A stretch of DNA of 64,000 nt. Origin: Microthyrium microscopicum. Lineage: Eukaryota > Ascomycota > Dothideomycetes > Microthyriales > Microthyriaceae. Position numbers and translations under genes: made by a program. Where the stretch lies: the NCBI GenBank assembly GCA_010405405.1, contig MU004240.1, forward strand, positions 140,217 to 204,216, in the 5' to 3' direction. Of this stretch, positions 33,949-45,639 are shown piece after piece. Every line of letters begins with the position of its first letter. Within the stretch, counting starts at the first letter, position 1. The notes beneath the pieces were generated by a model. The model had not been told where the DNA came from. It saw only the letters and a list, made by a program, of their open reading frames with translations, and ran no database searches.

Positions 33949-34526
33949 GCGAAGAATGTATGAATCAAAAAGCTTTGACTGTATTAACGAGACATACCCA
34001 CGGTGTATTTTGCGTATAGCCATAGAACGTTAATTAGATCATCAAACAATCACGCTACTTTTGTGAGCTCTCTGGTGCGATGATATTGTTAGAACTCCTT
34101 ACCATTTCCTTTCTTAACTTATTCGTCCTCCTTCTCGCCGGCTCCTCCAAACTATACAAGACACCTTTGAACTTACGTGTCTCTTAAGAGTCTTTGTGTG
34201 AGCCATCGCTTCTGATGGGAACCATGGTATTTGATCAGCACTAAACTTAAACCGACCTAAGTCCCAGTGTCAACCACGAGGTAGAGCTTGAAGGATGACC
34301 ATTTAGAACTTCACGACGAGGCTAGGAAAGGGCAACATGACAAAATGCCCAATGACAAGGGTCAGATCAAGAGGTAAGTAAGTCATCAAGTGATGGACAT
34401 TATGTATACGTTAAACTTCATATTCAAGACTATATATATTAAGGGGTATCTCATTATGCGATAAAATCAACCCAATCCAGGCTATGCATCTTTCAAACAC
34501 CCTTTCCGACATCAAATATATTCTTC
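33949..34526. other. Convergent intergenic spacer
   Basis: Lies between CCT3 (+) and RPC1 (-). AT-rich near 34380-34450, including TATATATATTAAGG. No gene seen. Confidence 0.4.
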
Positions 34527-37500
34527 CTAGACCTCTCCAGCTTCCACCATAGCGACCTCTTTGGCAATGGAAACGGACCAATTAGTATCATCGCTCCAAC
34601 CTGTAGTGTCTAGACAGCCTTCCTTCCACGAGTTATGGAAGATGGTCTGCTTCGCTCCAACGCACTTGGGGAGTCCTTTGAGTGGTGAGAATACGGAGGC
34701 AGCACCAGTTCCAAGCTTGACGGTCTGGCCCATGATAATGCTTTCAGAGACACCAGAGATGGGATCTGATTTCATCTTGGTAGCCGCATCGAATAGATGA
34801 TCTGGTGTTTTTTCAAACGAAGCTAATTGGAGGACTGAATCGCCCATCTTGGCCATACCGAATCGCGTGATGCCCAAAACTTCGCCTTTGAGTGTCATGA
34901 TGCAGGCAAGCAGGTGGATGTGATGGTCATCAATATCCATAGACTCCATGACCTTTTGGATCTCTTGGATAATGACTCTACGCGCTGCCTCAATACCTAA
35001 AACGTTGCAGGTTTCCATAACGCCGTTGGTGGCTGTAAGTCGGCCGTCAACACCTTCAGTGCCTAGACAATCCTTGAGACCATAGCCTTCGACAAGCAGT
35101 TCGTACTGTTTTTGGCCGTTCTTCTCGGATTGAGAAATGATAGCTCTCGAAGTGTCAGGATGGCCTTTGACGACAACGCTTAGGATATTTCTGCGCAATT
35201 CTAGCACGGATTGATAGTAGGCTGCCGAGCCACCTTTGCTCTTGCGTTTACCGCCTCGCTTGGTTCCGTTTTCCTCGTCAGTTTCGTTGCCATCGAGGTC
35301 CATCATTTCGACTTCTGCCTCTGGCGCCTTTGGCATAATTTGAAGAATATGATCGCCGATAATCGTGACATTCTCAGGCTTGAGCTTTAGACCTTTGGTT
35401 TTGGCGATGCTTTTGGCAATATCCTGAATTGTGATATCCAGCTGCAGGCTCGATACTGCTGCCATATCAATGACAACGCGAATACAACCGCTATGAGATG
35501 CCCACTCGTCTTCAATATTGCGAGCAATCTAGCACAAGTTAGTCGCGTTGGCAATGAAAATAAGGGTTTGAAAGCACTTACATCTCGAAGATACGTCTTT
35601 TCAATTCGGCTTTGGACGTATCGAGCAGCATTAGGATCGCTTTTATTCATGAGCACACAATTGATGACGGGCGTGCTAATTTTCTTGGCCGCATTGATGA
35701 TCTCCTTGATACGAGGTACACCACCTGTAATGCTCATGCCTGTGACACCAGCAAAATGGAAAGTTCGAAGTGTCATCTGTGTTCCTGGCTCACCAATAGA
35801 TTGCGCAGCGATGGCTCCTACAGCATGTGCTGGTTGAGTGACACTTCGACCATATTTGAGCCAGCACAATTTGAAAAAGGTATCCAAAACCTCCGGTGTG
35901 ATCAAGAGAATGCGATCCACGGCAGCTTGTCGTACTGATTTAGCAGCACTTCGTGGTCCCTTTGCTGGTGCAGTGTCGATGTATTTCTTGCGAAGACCCT
36001 TGAGGCGGTTGATTTGTCCATGCAGATAATCATGGACATCTTTGATAAACCTGCGAGCAGATTGATCAGAGTCGGCTTTGTCATCTGATATTTCCTTGTC
36101 ACTTGTTACTTCATCGATGTCGTCGTTGCTGTGTGGGACAAAAATTTTGAGTTGGCTAGCCAGTGCTGCGCGAACATGTTTGATGATTTCTTGCGGCACT
36201 AGTCCGGCAGACTCATCAGTTCGTGTGGTTTCTATTGCATGTCGGAAAGTTCGCTCAAAAGCTATAGGCTTCTTGTTTCCCTCAAGTTCTGCTGGATCCA
36301 AGAAGTCGTCTCCGAAACTGAATTGAATAATTTTGCCAGACGAGTTTCGCACGGTCTTGTCGTAAACCACAAAGGCATCTTCCAAAGATTTGATTAGACG
36401 TCGACTCATGTAACCAGTTTCTGCGGTTTTGACAGCAGTGTCGACTAACCCCTCACGGCCAGACATGGCGTGAAAGATGAATTCTGTGGGAGTCAATCCA
36501 GAAAAGAAGCTGTTTGCGACGAAACCTTTTGAGGCTGGATCTCGAGATCCCTTGTCGAAATGCGGTAGCGTACGATCTTGAAAGCCATTCTCAACTCGAG
36601 CTCCACCTATCATCTGTTGTCCGACACCAGCAGCCATTTGCGAAACGTTGATCATGGAACCTTTCGAGCCAGATTTAGCCATGATGACAGCAGCATTGTG
36701 TGGACTGAGTTCATTGAAACAAGCCTGACCAGCATCATTACGGACCTCGCTCAGGATTTTGGAGATGCGATTCTCCAGGGTCTGGTCCATATCGCATCCG
36801 GGATCCCGAGTAAGTGTCTTGTTCTTGAGCATGGCGATGAGTTCCTTGACTCTGGCCCCAGCACTATCAGTAAGTTCGTTCTTCAGCTTTGTCAAGCGGT
36901 CGCTGGGATAGACATCACCAACACCAATTGAAAAGCCTTGATGAGCCAACCAACGAGAAGACAGCTTAGCCAGTCGATTCATGCCTTGAACAGCATAGTC
37001 TTCACCAAAATCGCGAAGAATGACAAAGAAAATGGATGACTTGTTCCCATCACCAATCGCACTCTTGTCCATTTGTCCACACATCACTTCGGAATTACGA
37101 ACAACCATATAAGCATCTTCTGGACTCATGTCTGGTGCGAGAAGTGCATTGGGCTTAAATTGTTTGAGCTTGCCTTCAACATTGACCAAAACTTTGCACT
37201 CTCTACTTGGGCGCATCAGAACATTGAAAACTTGCTTTCCGGTCCAAAGATACATGGGCTTGCGAATCGTAGGAGGCGGCAGCTCATAACGCTGGAGTTT
37301 CCCGGTATCAGGATCTTCAAACATGTCTGCATCAAACATATATCCGATGATTTGACTGAATTGCGACTTGTTGAAAAACTGATCTTTATGGCTGATGAGG
37401 TAGGAAGCCGTGATGAAATCTTGAATTGGTGCAATTATTGGAGCACCATTCTTTGGCGTGACTAGATTGTGCTTGACACCCATGAGCTGTAATGCTTCGG

Positions 37501-39118
37501 CACGAGCCTCTTCTGTTTGAGGCACATGGATGTTCATTTCATCGCCATCAAAATCGGCGTTGTAAGGATTGCAAACACTTTCGTTGAAGCGAAATGTTCG
37601 ACTCTGATGAACTCGAACTCTATGACAGAGAACACTGAGCTTGTGCAAAGACGGTTGACGATTGAAGAGTACGATGTCACCGTTGATGAGATGACGATGA
37701 ATGATATCTCCAGGCTGCAACTCCGCAATGATCTGCTTGATTTTTTTGTCCCCGATCTGATGGGCGACTTTTAGCGAAATATGAGGCCCGTTGAGCTTCT
37801 GAATCCCATTTGCTCCTGGATAACGTTCCGGCCCGTTTTTAATCGCGGCCTCCAGGCTTCTCTTGAGACTGTCAAGTCTGGGCGCGTACATCTGTGGATA
37901 TGACAAAATCTTTGCCACATGTTCTGGAATGCCCACTTCTTCTATTGAAAGATTTGGATCAGGACTGATGACAGTGCGGCCTGAGAAGTTTACACGCTTT
38001 CCAGAAAGATTTCCTCGAAAGCGACCCTGTTTGCCCTTCAAGCGAGAGCAAAAACTGCGAATGGCTTTTCCATACTCGCTCTTATTTAGCCCAGGCGCAT
38101 GGCTGTTGATGTACATGGCGATGTGATCTTGCAATTTTTCATAATAGTCCATCTGAATGTTCAAATGCTCGTTAAGTCTAATGGCTTCTCTGAGGCGTGT
38201 GTTCAGATCGATAATTTCGCTCAATTTAGTGGTAAGCTCGTCTTCTGTTGTTCCTTGATCTCCTGGCACGGATGGGCGGATATTTGGAGGCGGGATTGGT
38301 AAATGTGTCCAAAGATATGACTCGGGTCGACCTTTTTGCAAGTTTAATCCAAGGAGTTCGCAGTCCTCAGTAGGGATAGCACAGAACAGACGATGGACCT
38401 TGATGGCTGGTAGATCGTCGAGTGCCTTTTTCATATGACGCGCATTATCTGGGTTCTTCTTGGTATAATTATCCAAAGCTTTGTCGAATAGATCCTTGTC
38501 TGGTGGAGCAACTTTGCTTTTGGCAGCCGATTTGAAGAAGAACTCGAATTTGAGATGCATAAGTTTGCATGCGTGACCAGGAACTTTTCGGACTGGACCA
38601 TTGGATGAGTCACAATGTGGACATCGGCGCACCTTTTTGCAATCGGCTTGAAGACGCTGCAGGAGCTTCTTCTTCTGAAAGGAATCAAGGTTTGGTTTGC
38701 GAAGACTTTTGAGGTAGTTTTGGCGCTCTGCATGTGGCAGCAAGATACGAGAGCATGATTTGCAAATTTGGTTGAGAACCTCGACAGTAAAAGCCAGGAA
38801 GCCGATGTGGAAGCAGGGAGCTTCAAGACGCACAAATCCCCAATGGCCATTGCAAGATCGTTGTTCGTGTCCACAAGTTGCGCAGATGGCGGTTTTGCTG
38901 CTGGTACCTAAGTGGCGATCCAAAGGGCCATTTTTGGTTGGGTTTCGTTCGGCATCAAGGTCGTAGAGATTGCGATCTGATACCTCTAGCTGAGCTTGTT
39001 TCTCGATTTCATCTTGGGACATTACACCAAAATCCAAGGCGCCGATGCGCATGGGAGTTCGATCAGAGACTTGACCTTTTGGCAGCGCCGAGGCTGCTGG
39101 ACCAAGTGGCCCGATCAT
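34527..39118 (-). CDS. RPC1: DNA-directed RNA polymerase III largest subunit (Rpc160/RPC1)
   Basis: Exons 39118-35582 and 35528-34527 give about 1512 residues with a single 53-nt intron near the 3' end. This catalytic subunit of Pol III transcribes tRNA, 5S rRNA and U6 genes. The start is MIGPLGPAAS; a longer open frame upstream begins at a non-ATG codon. Zn-binding residues of the clamp are seen at CATCGHEQRSCNGHWG (Cys79, Cys82, Cys89, His92), CKSC, and CPHC. The active-site aspartate triad is NADFDGDE at residues 520-527 (Asp522, Asp524, Asp526). The funnel and trigger regions (SKGSMINVSQMAAGVGQQMI, then TPTEFIFHAMSGREGLVDTA) and the bridge to MTLRTFHFAGV are intact. KKISTPVINC and DHHIHLLACIMT in the C-terminal part are typical of the Pol III paralogue. 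Confidence 0.96.
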
Positions 39119-39950
39119 CTTGTTAGTAGTCCAGTCGGAGCAGCAAGAAAGTAGAGAAGATTGGTGGCGGATATGGGTGAAGGATACGGTTGTGGTGAGA
39201 AGCGTGAGATATATCAAAAATCAAAAAAGGTTTGGAAGCTAGATCAGAAGCAGGAAGGTGCACGGAATTCGACAGGGGTTTGGTGGGTAAGCTCTGACTC
39301 TACCATGTCAACCATTGATGATCGCATCCAACTTCAATCCATTCTATGAAATGATAGATTCTTGAATTCTGACATGTACGATAATAGTCTGAATTTAAGT
39401 TGCAAACCAGCTATTCAATATTGTTAACAGGTAATGCGCATTTGGCTAGTCTAATTTGGTGTTTTGGAGCCTGCGCTGTGGCTTTGGTTCTGACTGGACG
39501 GAGCTCCCTCCACTTATCAAGACCACCTGAAAGACCTACGCAGTCATACATAATTTTGATGCGAGAGAGGAATGTTATTTTGAAGAATAAAAGCAATCTG
39601 ACCGCGATGTTGAGTCCCAGGTTTAACAACAGTATACTCGCGAGTAATAGACATGATACACTGAGGCCTCTGCTACGGTACTCCGTGATTGATGAGGGCT
39701 GCGGCGCTGCCCCTCACCCCTCCATCTGATACTGGTATTCCGGTCTGGTACCTTGGTGGCTTGCCAGACCAGATGCACTGTAAGTTAGTCTGCAGCCCAG
39801 CCTGATGTGATGCAGCCAACTACTCTAGAGTACTACTCAGCTCTCAAGAAGATGATAGATTCGGGCATGGCAGCGCGCAAATAAACCGCTGGAACATTCT
39901 CAAGTCAAGAATGCTTGGATTAGAATGGCTATTGGAATTGTGCTCTTATC
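39119..39950. other. Intergenic: RPC1 promoter
   Basis: Contains the upstream region of RPC1 and ends at the left inverted repeat of the nested element. No gene is supported. Confidence 0.4.
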
Positions 39951-39967
39951 CTGGAGGGTCGACAGCT
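39951..39967 (+). repeat. Left 17-bp terminal inverted repeat
   Basis: Reads CTGGAGGGTCGACAGCT and is the perfect reverse complement of 43101-43117. It contains a SalI-type GTCGAC palindrome. Confidence 0.8.
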
Positions 39968-40007
39968 CGCATCCACAATAATAAGACCCTAATCCGTCGC
40001 TTAATTA

Positions 40008-43000
40008 GGAATAGTATTACACATAAATCGATAGTTCTTATATAGCGCTAATAGATTCCATTAGCGCTACATAAGAGATTTTAGCTCTAATTCTTAATAA
40101 CGCATTACCAAAATAGTATTACTATAGAGTTTATATAAACGTTACATCTTAGCCTTATTAGCAATAAAATCCCTTAAGAATTAATCTATTTTAAGCATAT
40201 TTTTAAAGCTACAAGTAGAACTAAGAATAGCTAAGACTCCTAAGAGAGCTATAGGTTATAGAATGCGCCCTAATGAAGAGATATAATCTTATAGTAGTAA
40301 TTTAGCTATAAAAACCATTAGATCTAATATCTTTATATTCTATAACTTATATCTTTATATTCCAAAGCTTAATATCTTCTTTAAAGCTAAAATATCTTAA
40401 TAATATAATTCTATACCTAGAATCTTAATTAAGAGCATACTTAGCTCGTTTAAAGTAACCCTAACAGCAACCCTAACGTCTTCCCTACCCTTTTAAGCCT
40501 TCTAAGGCCCTACTATATAAAATACGCCTATTTAATACTCTAATTACTAGCAGGCCACAATGCCTATAGGGCTAGTAGCTTTACCACACTAGCATTTAAG
40601 CTAGGGCTAGGATAATCTAACCAAATTAGTTAGAATCTACATCTATAATAGGGAATTATATAGTAATAGTACTAGTAATGCCCTAAGTAGTTAAAAGGGC
40701 GTATTTTAGAATAGCATTATTTAAGATTTTAAAGTAGCGTCTAGTAGTAAAGCACCCTCTAATTAGACTATAAAGACTACTCTAAAAGACAATATTTTAC
40801 GCTAGCATAAAGAGAAGAATAAATATTATTTAAGGACAGTTCTTAGATCTAACCTATGTTAAGAAGCTCTAAATACATAGATTATTATTAAAGACTAGTA
40901 TAATTTAAGGGTACTAAGTAGAACTAAAGCTTAGGAACTAGTTAACGCCTATAGGTAAGAATAGGTTTAACGCTACGATATTATTATAATAATATTTAGT
41001 AAGCGTTCTAGCCCTATAATTAAATTAGATAAGACTTCGCCATTACTAGTAGATATTATTACTACTCTATATATTCCTAGATCGCTATTACAAGAATTCC
41101 TTAACTTCAATAGTACTAGTTTAGGTCCTCTACCACTATAGCGTACGCGCGCTTAATCCCCTACCCCTAAGCCTCTAATAGGTCCTAGCTTAGGCTTAAG
41201 AAGGAGTAGAAACACTCAAAATCCTACAGTAGGGCAAGTAAAGCGCCAAAAAACTCGCTCTTATATTAATAAAGCTACAATTATAATAACTCGCTTTTTT
41301 ATTAATGCTAATAAGAACCTTAAAAAAGCAGATAAGCTAAAGAAGGCATAATATAAAGCGAATAGGATTTATAATAGTAGTAGTAGTAATCATTTTAGTA
41401 AAGATATATTAGATACAAGAGGTATTAAGTTAAGGGTGTTTAGATTAGAAGAATAGGCTACTTAGGAATTAAAGTGATATTTAGAAATAGCAAGAGATCT
41501 TAGCTTTAATCCTATAAATAGACCTAGATAGATATAATTCTAATATTCTCTACAAATTTTAGTAGTAGTTATAGATATATTCCATTTATAGCTCTTTACG
41601 ATATCTTCTAAAAGCTTTAAGGATTAAATAAAATGCTAACCCTAAATCTTTAATATCTTTACCCCTTAATATCTACAAGCACCTAACTATATCTTATCTT
41701 CTTTAACATCTTTAACAAAACAGATATCTTTTAAACTATAATAAATTAACAATTCTATCTAATTAAATATTTCAAAAGGATTTAAATAATCCTTAATAGA
41801 CATTAGCAACGTCCTAAAATAAGAATTTACTAAGTTTGTATAGTAATACGTTAGGCAGTTAGTTAATAAGAACGAGATACTTAAATAACATATAACAGGC
41901 ATTAAACTAACGTATAGGCCTAGCCTAAAATTAAATATCCCTCCACGCTATAATCCTTTTAACTAAATAAAAAATTACTTAACGAAAACCCTCTTCTTTA
42001 TTATAATATAGTTAAATCGTCGCTTAATTAGATTTAATAGCCTATCGAATAGAACTATTATAATATTACTACTCTAGTATATAGCATCTCTATATAACCA
42101 TTATTTTTAATAGTGTTAAAATAGCTAACAGAGTCTATCTTTAAGTCTAGACTTAAGTAACATTATTCTATCATTAATAGCACTAGGATAACTAACGTTA
42201 ATAGAAAGGATTATACCATTAGGATAATAAACGGCTTAGCTTTTTATATAGTGTCTTCTTATATAACTACTATAAAAAGCTTACTATTAGTCCTCTTTAC
42301 CTTTAGGTTAATAGATATTTACTATAGTAGCATTAATAAAGCCCTAAAAGTAATCTCTACTACCACTATCCCTTATAATATCTATATACTCTTATATTTA
42401 ATCTAGCGTTAAAAAAGGATAGAATTTTAAGAGCTTAGAGTAGTAGCGATAAAGATAAAGAAGAGTATTATTAAAGTAGTCCTTTAACGTTATTAGGCTC
42501 TTATAAAACCATTATGCTAAATCAAAATAAATATATAGTTAAGCTAAACGCATAAGTAGTAACAATATTAGGAATTTAGCTTTATATAAAGGATTATATT
42601 ATTTTTTAAAGGGCATATTTTAAAGATCTATTAGTTAAGCTAACTATCTAATTTCCTACTTTAAGAACCTATTACATACTAATTAGTACTATAAGCATTC
42701 TTTAATATAGATTTACTATACTAATATTACAACACCATATTGCTATTACTAAGCAGATCCAAATGCTATTCTTAGTATCTATATTTAATAGGTAATTAAT
42801 ATTCTTAATCAATATAGTCCTAATTAATAGCATTAAGGAATTAGAACTATTATAAAGCTACACTAGCAGCTTTACTAGTAATCTATTATACGGCGTCTAT
42901 TTTGGGTATCTTAGGCTTTAAATTTAATAATTTTTAGATAGTCAATAGCTAAGATCTAGCAAGATTAAGGTTCAAAAAGCTATAGGGGCAAAATTTGTAT

Positions 43001-43015
43001 GTAATCCTTTATCCC
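40008..43015 (+). mobile_element. Nested RIP-degraded TA-target transposon, about 3.0 kb
   Basis: This AT-rich block is bounded by TA on both sides (40006-40007 and 43016-43017). Its ends form an imperfect inverted repeat: the left end reads GGAATAGTATTACACATAAA, the right end on the other strand GGGATAAAGGATTACATACA. CA and TG are scarce and TA abundant throughout, as expected for RIP. Only shreds of reading frame remain; near 41240-41450 a plus-strand frame keeps a Lys/Arg-rich segment (about 54 codons to the first stop, more beyond it) that could be the C-terminus of a transposase. The right end matches the block at the start of the window in the same orientation. Length, TA target and termini fit a Tc1/mariner/pogo (Fot1-like) element, but no transposase motif survives to prove it. 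Confidence 0.72.
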
Positions 43016-43100
43016 TATTTGATACCCCCTAATGGGACCAACTAATCTACCCCTTACCTCTTTTAGCTGTCGGATAGCGTTTATTAATTATCAGGTTTTC

Positions 43101-43117
43101 AGCTGTCGACCCTCCAG
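43101..43117 (-). repeat. Right 17-bp terminal inverted repeat
   Basis: Reads AGCTGTCGACCCTCCAG, the exact reverse complement of 39951-39967. Confidence 0.8.
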
Positions 43118-43599
43118 ATCAACGGCTAATGTGTCAATGTTGCGCTACGGAACGGGGCTGAAGTGGTGAGCCAACGATGGCCCCGCTCCCAAACTAGGCA
43201 GTAGGCAGAAATGTAACAAGACACGAGTAATCAGCTACAGGTAGGTAGGTATTGATTGATGTTATTCGTAATAATTGGTGTAGTAAGAAGGTATAGGTCT
43301 GGCATCTCCGGTTTTGATACAGCGCTTTACCCTTTTCCTGCTGCCCGTGATTTCGTGGCTCTTTCCACCTACCAGGCGGCACCTGATTACCTGTAACCTT
43401 AGGCTAACTCTACTACCGTACCCTCTACTACCTCTCCTCAACTCCTCCCTCCCTCTACCTCTACCTTTACTATCTTTGGCACACTTCCAACAAGTAATCG
43501 TTAGATATCCGAAAGTCGACCAAACTTGTCTCTCTCACCATCTTCTGAAAACCACTTACTTCCTCGTCGACTGACTGCCTGTCCTTCGACTCCTCCATC
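43118..43599. promoter_or_regulatory. Promoter and pyrimidine-rich leader of the FHA gene
   Basis: Ordinary composition returns immediately after the repeat. A GTAGGTAGGTA run lies near 43241. At 43410-43490 the + strand is almost pure C/T (CTACTACCTCTCC, CTCCCTCCCTCTACC), a common fungal leader feature near transcription starts. No gene seen. Confidence 0.5.
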
Positions 43600-45639
43600 A
43601 TGCCCCCGCCTCTACCACCATCAACAGCACGCTTAATGTTGAAGCTCACCCTTGTCGACGGCGACGACAACCTCAACAGCCGCTCCATCGAGCTTACTGA
43701 AGGCGACTCTGTCATTGTTGGCCGTGCTTCCAAAGATCCCAACAAGAATATCCAGGCTCGCACCCATAACTTCAACATTACAAACTCCGTCGTCTCCAGA
43801 CATCACGCTCATTTCTACTATCAGCGGTCATCAACCATGCCTTCTCTGGTATCCAGCTCTCTTCCCCCATCTTCTTTCGAGCAGGCCGCTGACTATTTAC
43901 TGCAGCCTTGCAAGCTCTATATTGAAGATGGTGGTTCTTCACATGGCACTTATCTGAACGAGGAGCGAATCCCACAGGGTAGCAAGAAGGAAGTGAATGA
44001 CGGTAGGATTTCCTCGTACTGTTTCATCGTTCTCGACGATGTCCGATGCAGCCCAAAACACGGCATCTCCCATCGCATTCGATGGCTACCATATACTGCG
44101 TTTCTAATCGAGTTCTATGGTGCCCATCGAATGCGACGGGCATTTGGCGGTTTCAGGCGTTTTGGTTCTGTTCCTGATCTTTTACTGACGGATCCCAGGG
44201 GATGAGATTCGATTTGGCGTCAAGGTCGTAAGAGCCGATGGTAAATACTTTCTTCCGCATTCCAACCACGTTTACTCACCAATGATAGCCGAATTCCCAC
44301 CACCCGTTTATTCCGTCGAGCTTGAAGAGGTTGAAGACGACGATGACGCCGGTCTGAATGCCAACGGACGTTCCTACGGCTTTCACGACTTGGTTCAAGC
44401 CGATATCGACGAGATGATTGCCGGTGCAAGTCACGACGATCACGACGATGGATATAGCGACGGATATAGCGATGCCGAGGCCGGTGAAGATTATCCTGGT
44501 TCTGAGGAACTCTGGGATCAAGATGATTATGATCATGATCATCTCGAAGATGACATTGAGGAATTATACGACGAAGAACAGCAATTCGAACTCGATACCA
44601 CACTTGGCCCGAAAGACACAAACGACAACCCCATCCACGCACGACAGGCTAGTTTCAATGGCCAGCCATTGTCTACAGCTTACAAGTTTGACGTCTTCCA
44701 GGCTACCAATCTCAATGCAGTCGAGGTAAGATTGACCGGTTTTGTGCTCGTATGATGCAGGCCTTCGAGTGTTATGGGAACAAACAAGTGCTATGACCCT
44801 CATCAAGTACTTTGGTACGCACATAAGGCAATGCCGCGATGTTTCTGGGTCGATAGACTGGCACCGCTTTGGTAGTTTCTCAGGAAACCTTACAATGGAT
44901 GCTACTGCCAGAGTACTTGATGGTTGCCATAGCACTTGATGGCCATCATCACACTCGAAGGGCCACTTGACAATTTTTAACTAACATTTTGTAGGTCCCT
45001 GGTCTGTTGCAGAACGATGAATCATCAAGCGATCCTTCATCTTCGCTGCCTGTTTCTCCTGAGCAGACGCGAGCTGGAACTGATTTCTGGACGGTCGCTC
45101 TTCAACCACCACCTGGAATGGCTCAAGCAACTGCAGGTGCCTCGGAACCGACCAAGGTACACCCAGATCGCCAACGCATGCTCGCTGTTGAAGAGCTTGT
45201 CAATAGCACCGAACCTTCTTCAACATCCTTCGTCGGTCGCAAACGAAAGGCAAATGCTATGGACGCTCTTGAGCAACCTGTCACCCAGCGATCGCCAGTA
45301 GTAATAGTTGACGTTCAGCCACAGGTGAATGCAACTGAATCATCAACATCCCAGCTAGAAATCGCAATGTCTTCTTCCACACTGGCGCGACCAGAACAAG
45401 TCAAGCAGCAGGTTGAGCATGTCCAGGAGCGAATGAAGCAAGTCAAGGAGAAGCTGGCCCAGGCATTGAAGGAGCCTGTCGACGTTCAAGCAGCAATGGC
45501 AACTCAAGACGCTCCCGTCGAGCCACCTCGCAAGCGAGCTCGAATGACCAATGTGGCCATCGGTGTCGGCGCTTTTGTCGCTGGATCCGTCAGCACCATT
45601 GCGGCACTTGCCAGCCTTCCTGAAAGTTTCTTTCTCTAG
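43600..45639 (+). CDS. FHA-domain protein with C-terminal transmembrane anchor
   Basis: Exons 43600-44002, 44199-44240, 44289-44725 and 44995-45639 give 508 residues. Residues about 12-165 are a forkhead-associated (phosphothreonine-binding) domain with the expected VGRASKDP, SVVSRHHAHF, DGGSSHGTYLNEERI and GDEIRFGVKVVRAD; the last motif forms only after joining exons 1-3. A very acidic Asp/Glu/Tyr region follows, then a Ser/Thr-rich linker, a short coiled coil (EQVKQQVEHVQERMKQVKEK), a basic KRAR and a final hydrophobic segment (AIGVGAFVAGSVSTIAALAS), giving a tail-anchor layout. FHA plus coiled coil plus tail anchor recalls SLMAP/Far10/Vps64-type proteins of STRIPAK complexes, but sequence alone does not settle this. 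Introns 1 and 3 (196 and 269 nt) are long for this window. Confidence 0.82.
44069..44140 (+). repeat. Inverted repeat (hairpin) inside intron 1 of the FHA gene
   Basis: Arms at 44069-44090 and 44119-44140 are 22 bases each and complementary at 19-20 positions around a CATTCGATGG core, separated by a 28-base loop. It lies wholly within the 196-nt intron. Confidence 0.7.

Larger units (their letters stand above)
39951..43117. mobile_element. Small inverted-repeat (MITE-like) element split by a nested transposon
   Basis: The 17-base sequence CTGGAGGGTCGACAGCT at 39951-39967 is found as its exact reverse complement at 43101-43117. Removing the inner element at 40008-43015 together with one target TA leaves a unit of about 157 bp bounded by these repeats, the size and form of a MITE. 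A second partial copy of the motif (AGCTGTCG) lies inside at about 43067. The outer target duplication is not clear (ATC on each side is a possible 3-bp one). No protein is encoded by the outer unit. Confidence 0.6.

Noticed and set aside
39400-39729. Plus-strand frame of 109 codons upstream of RPC1
   Set aside because: It lies in the RPC1 promoter region, with no motif and no splice partner.
40008-43015. CRISPR arrays, phage or bacterial mobile elements
   Set aside because: No regularly spaced direct repeats and no bacterial gene style anywhere in the window; the block is a fungal transposon altered by RIP.
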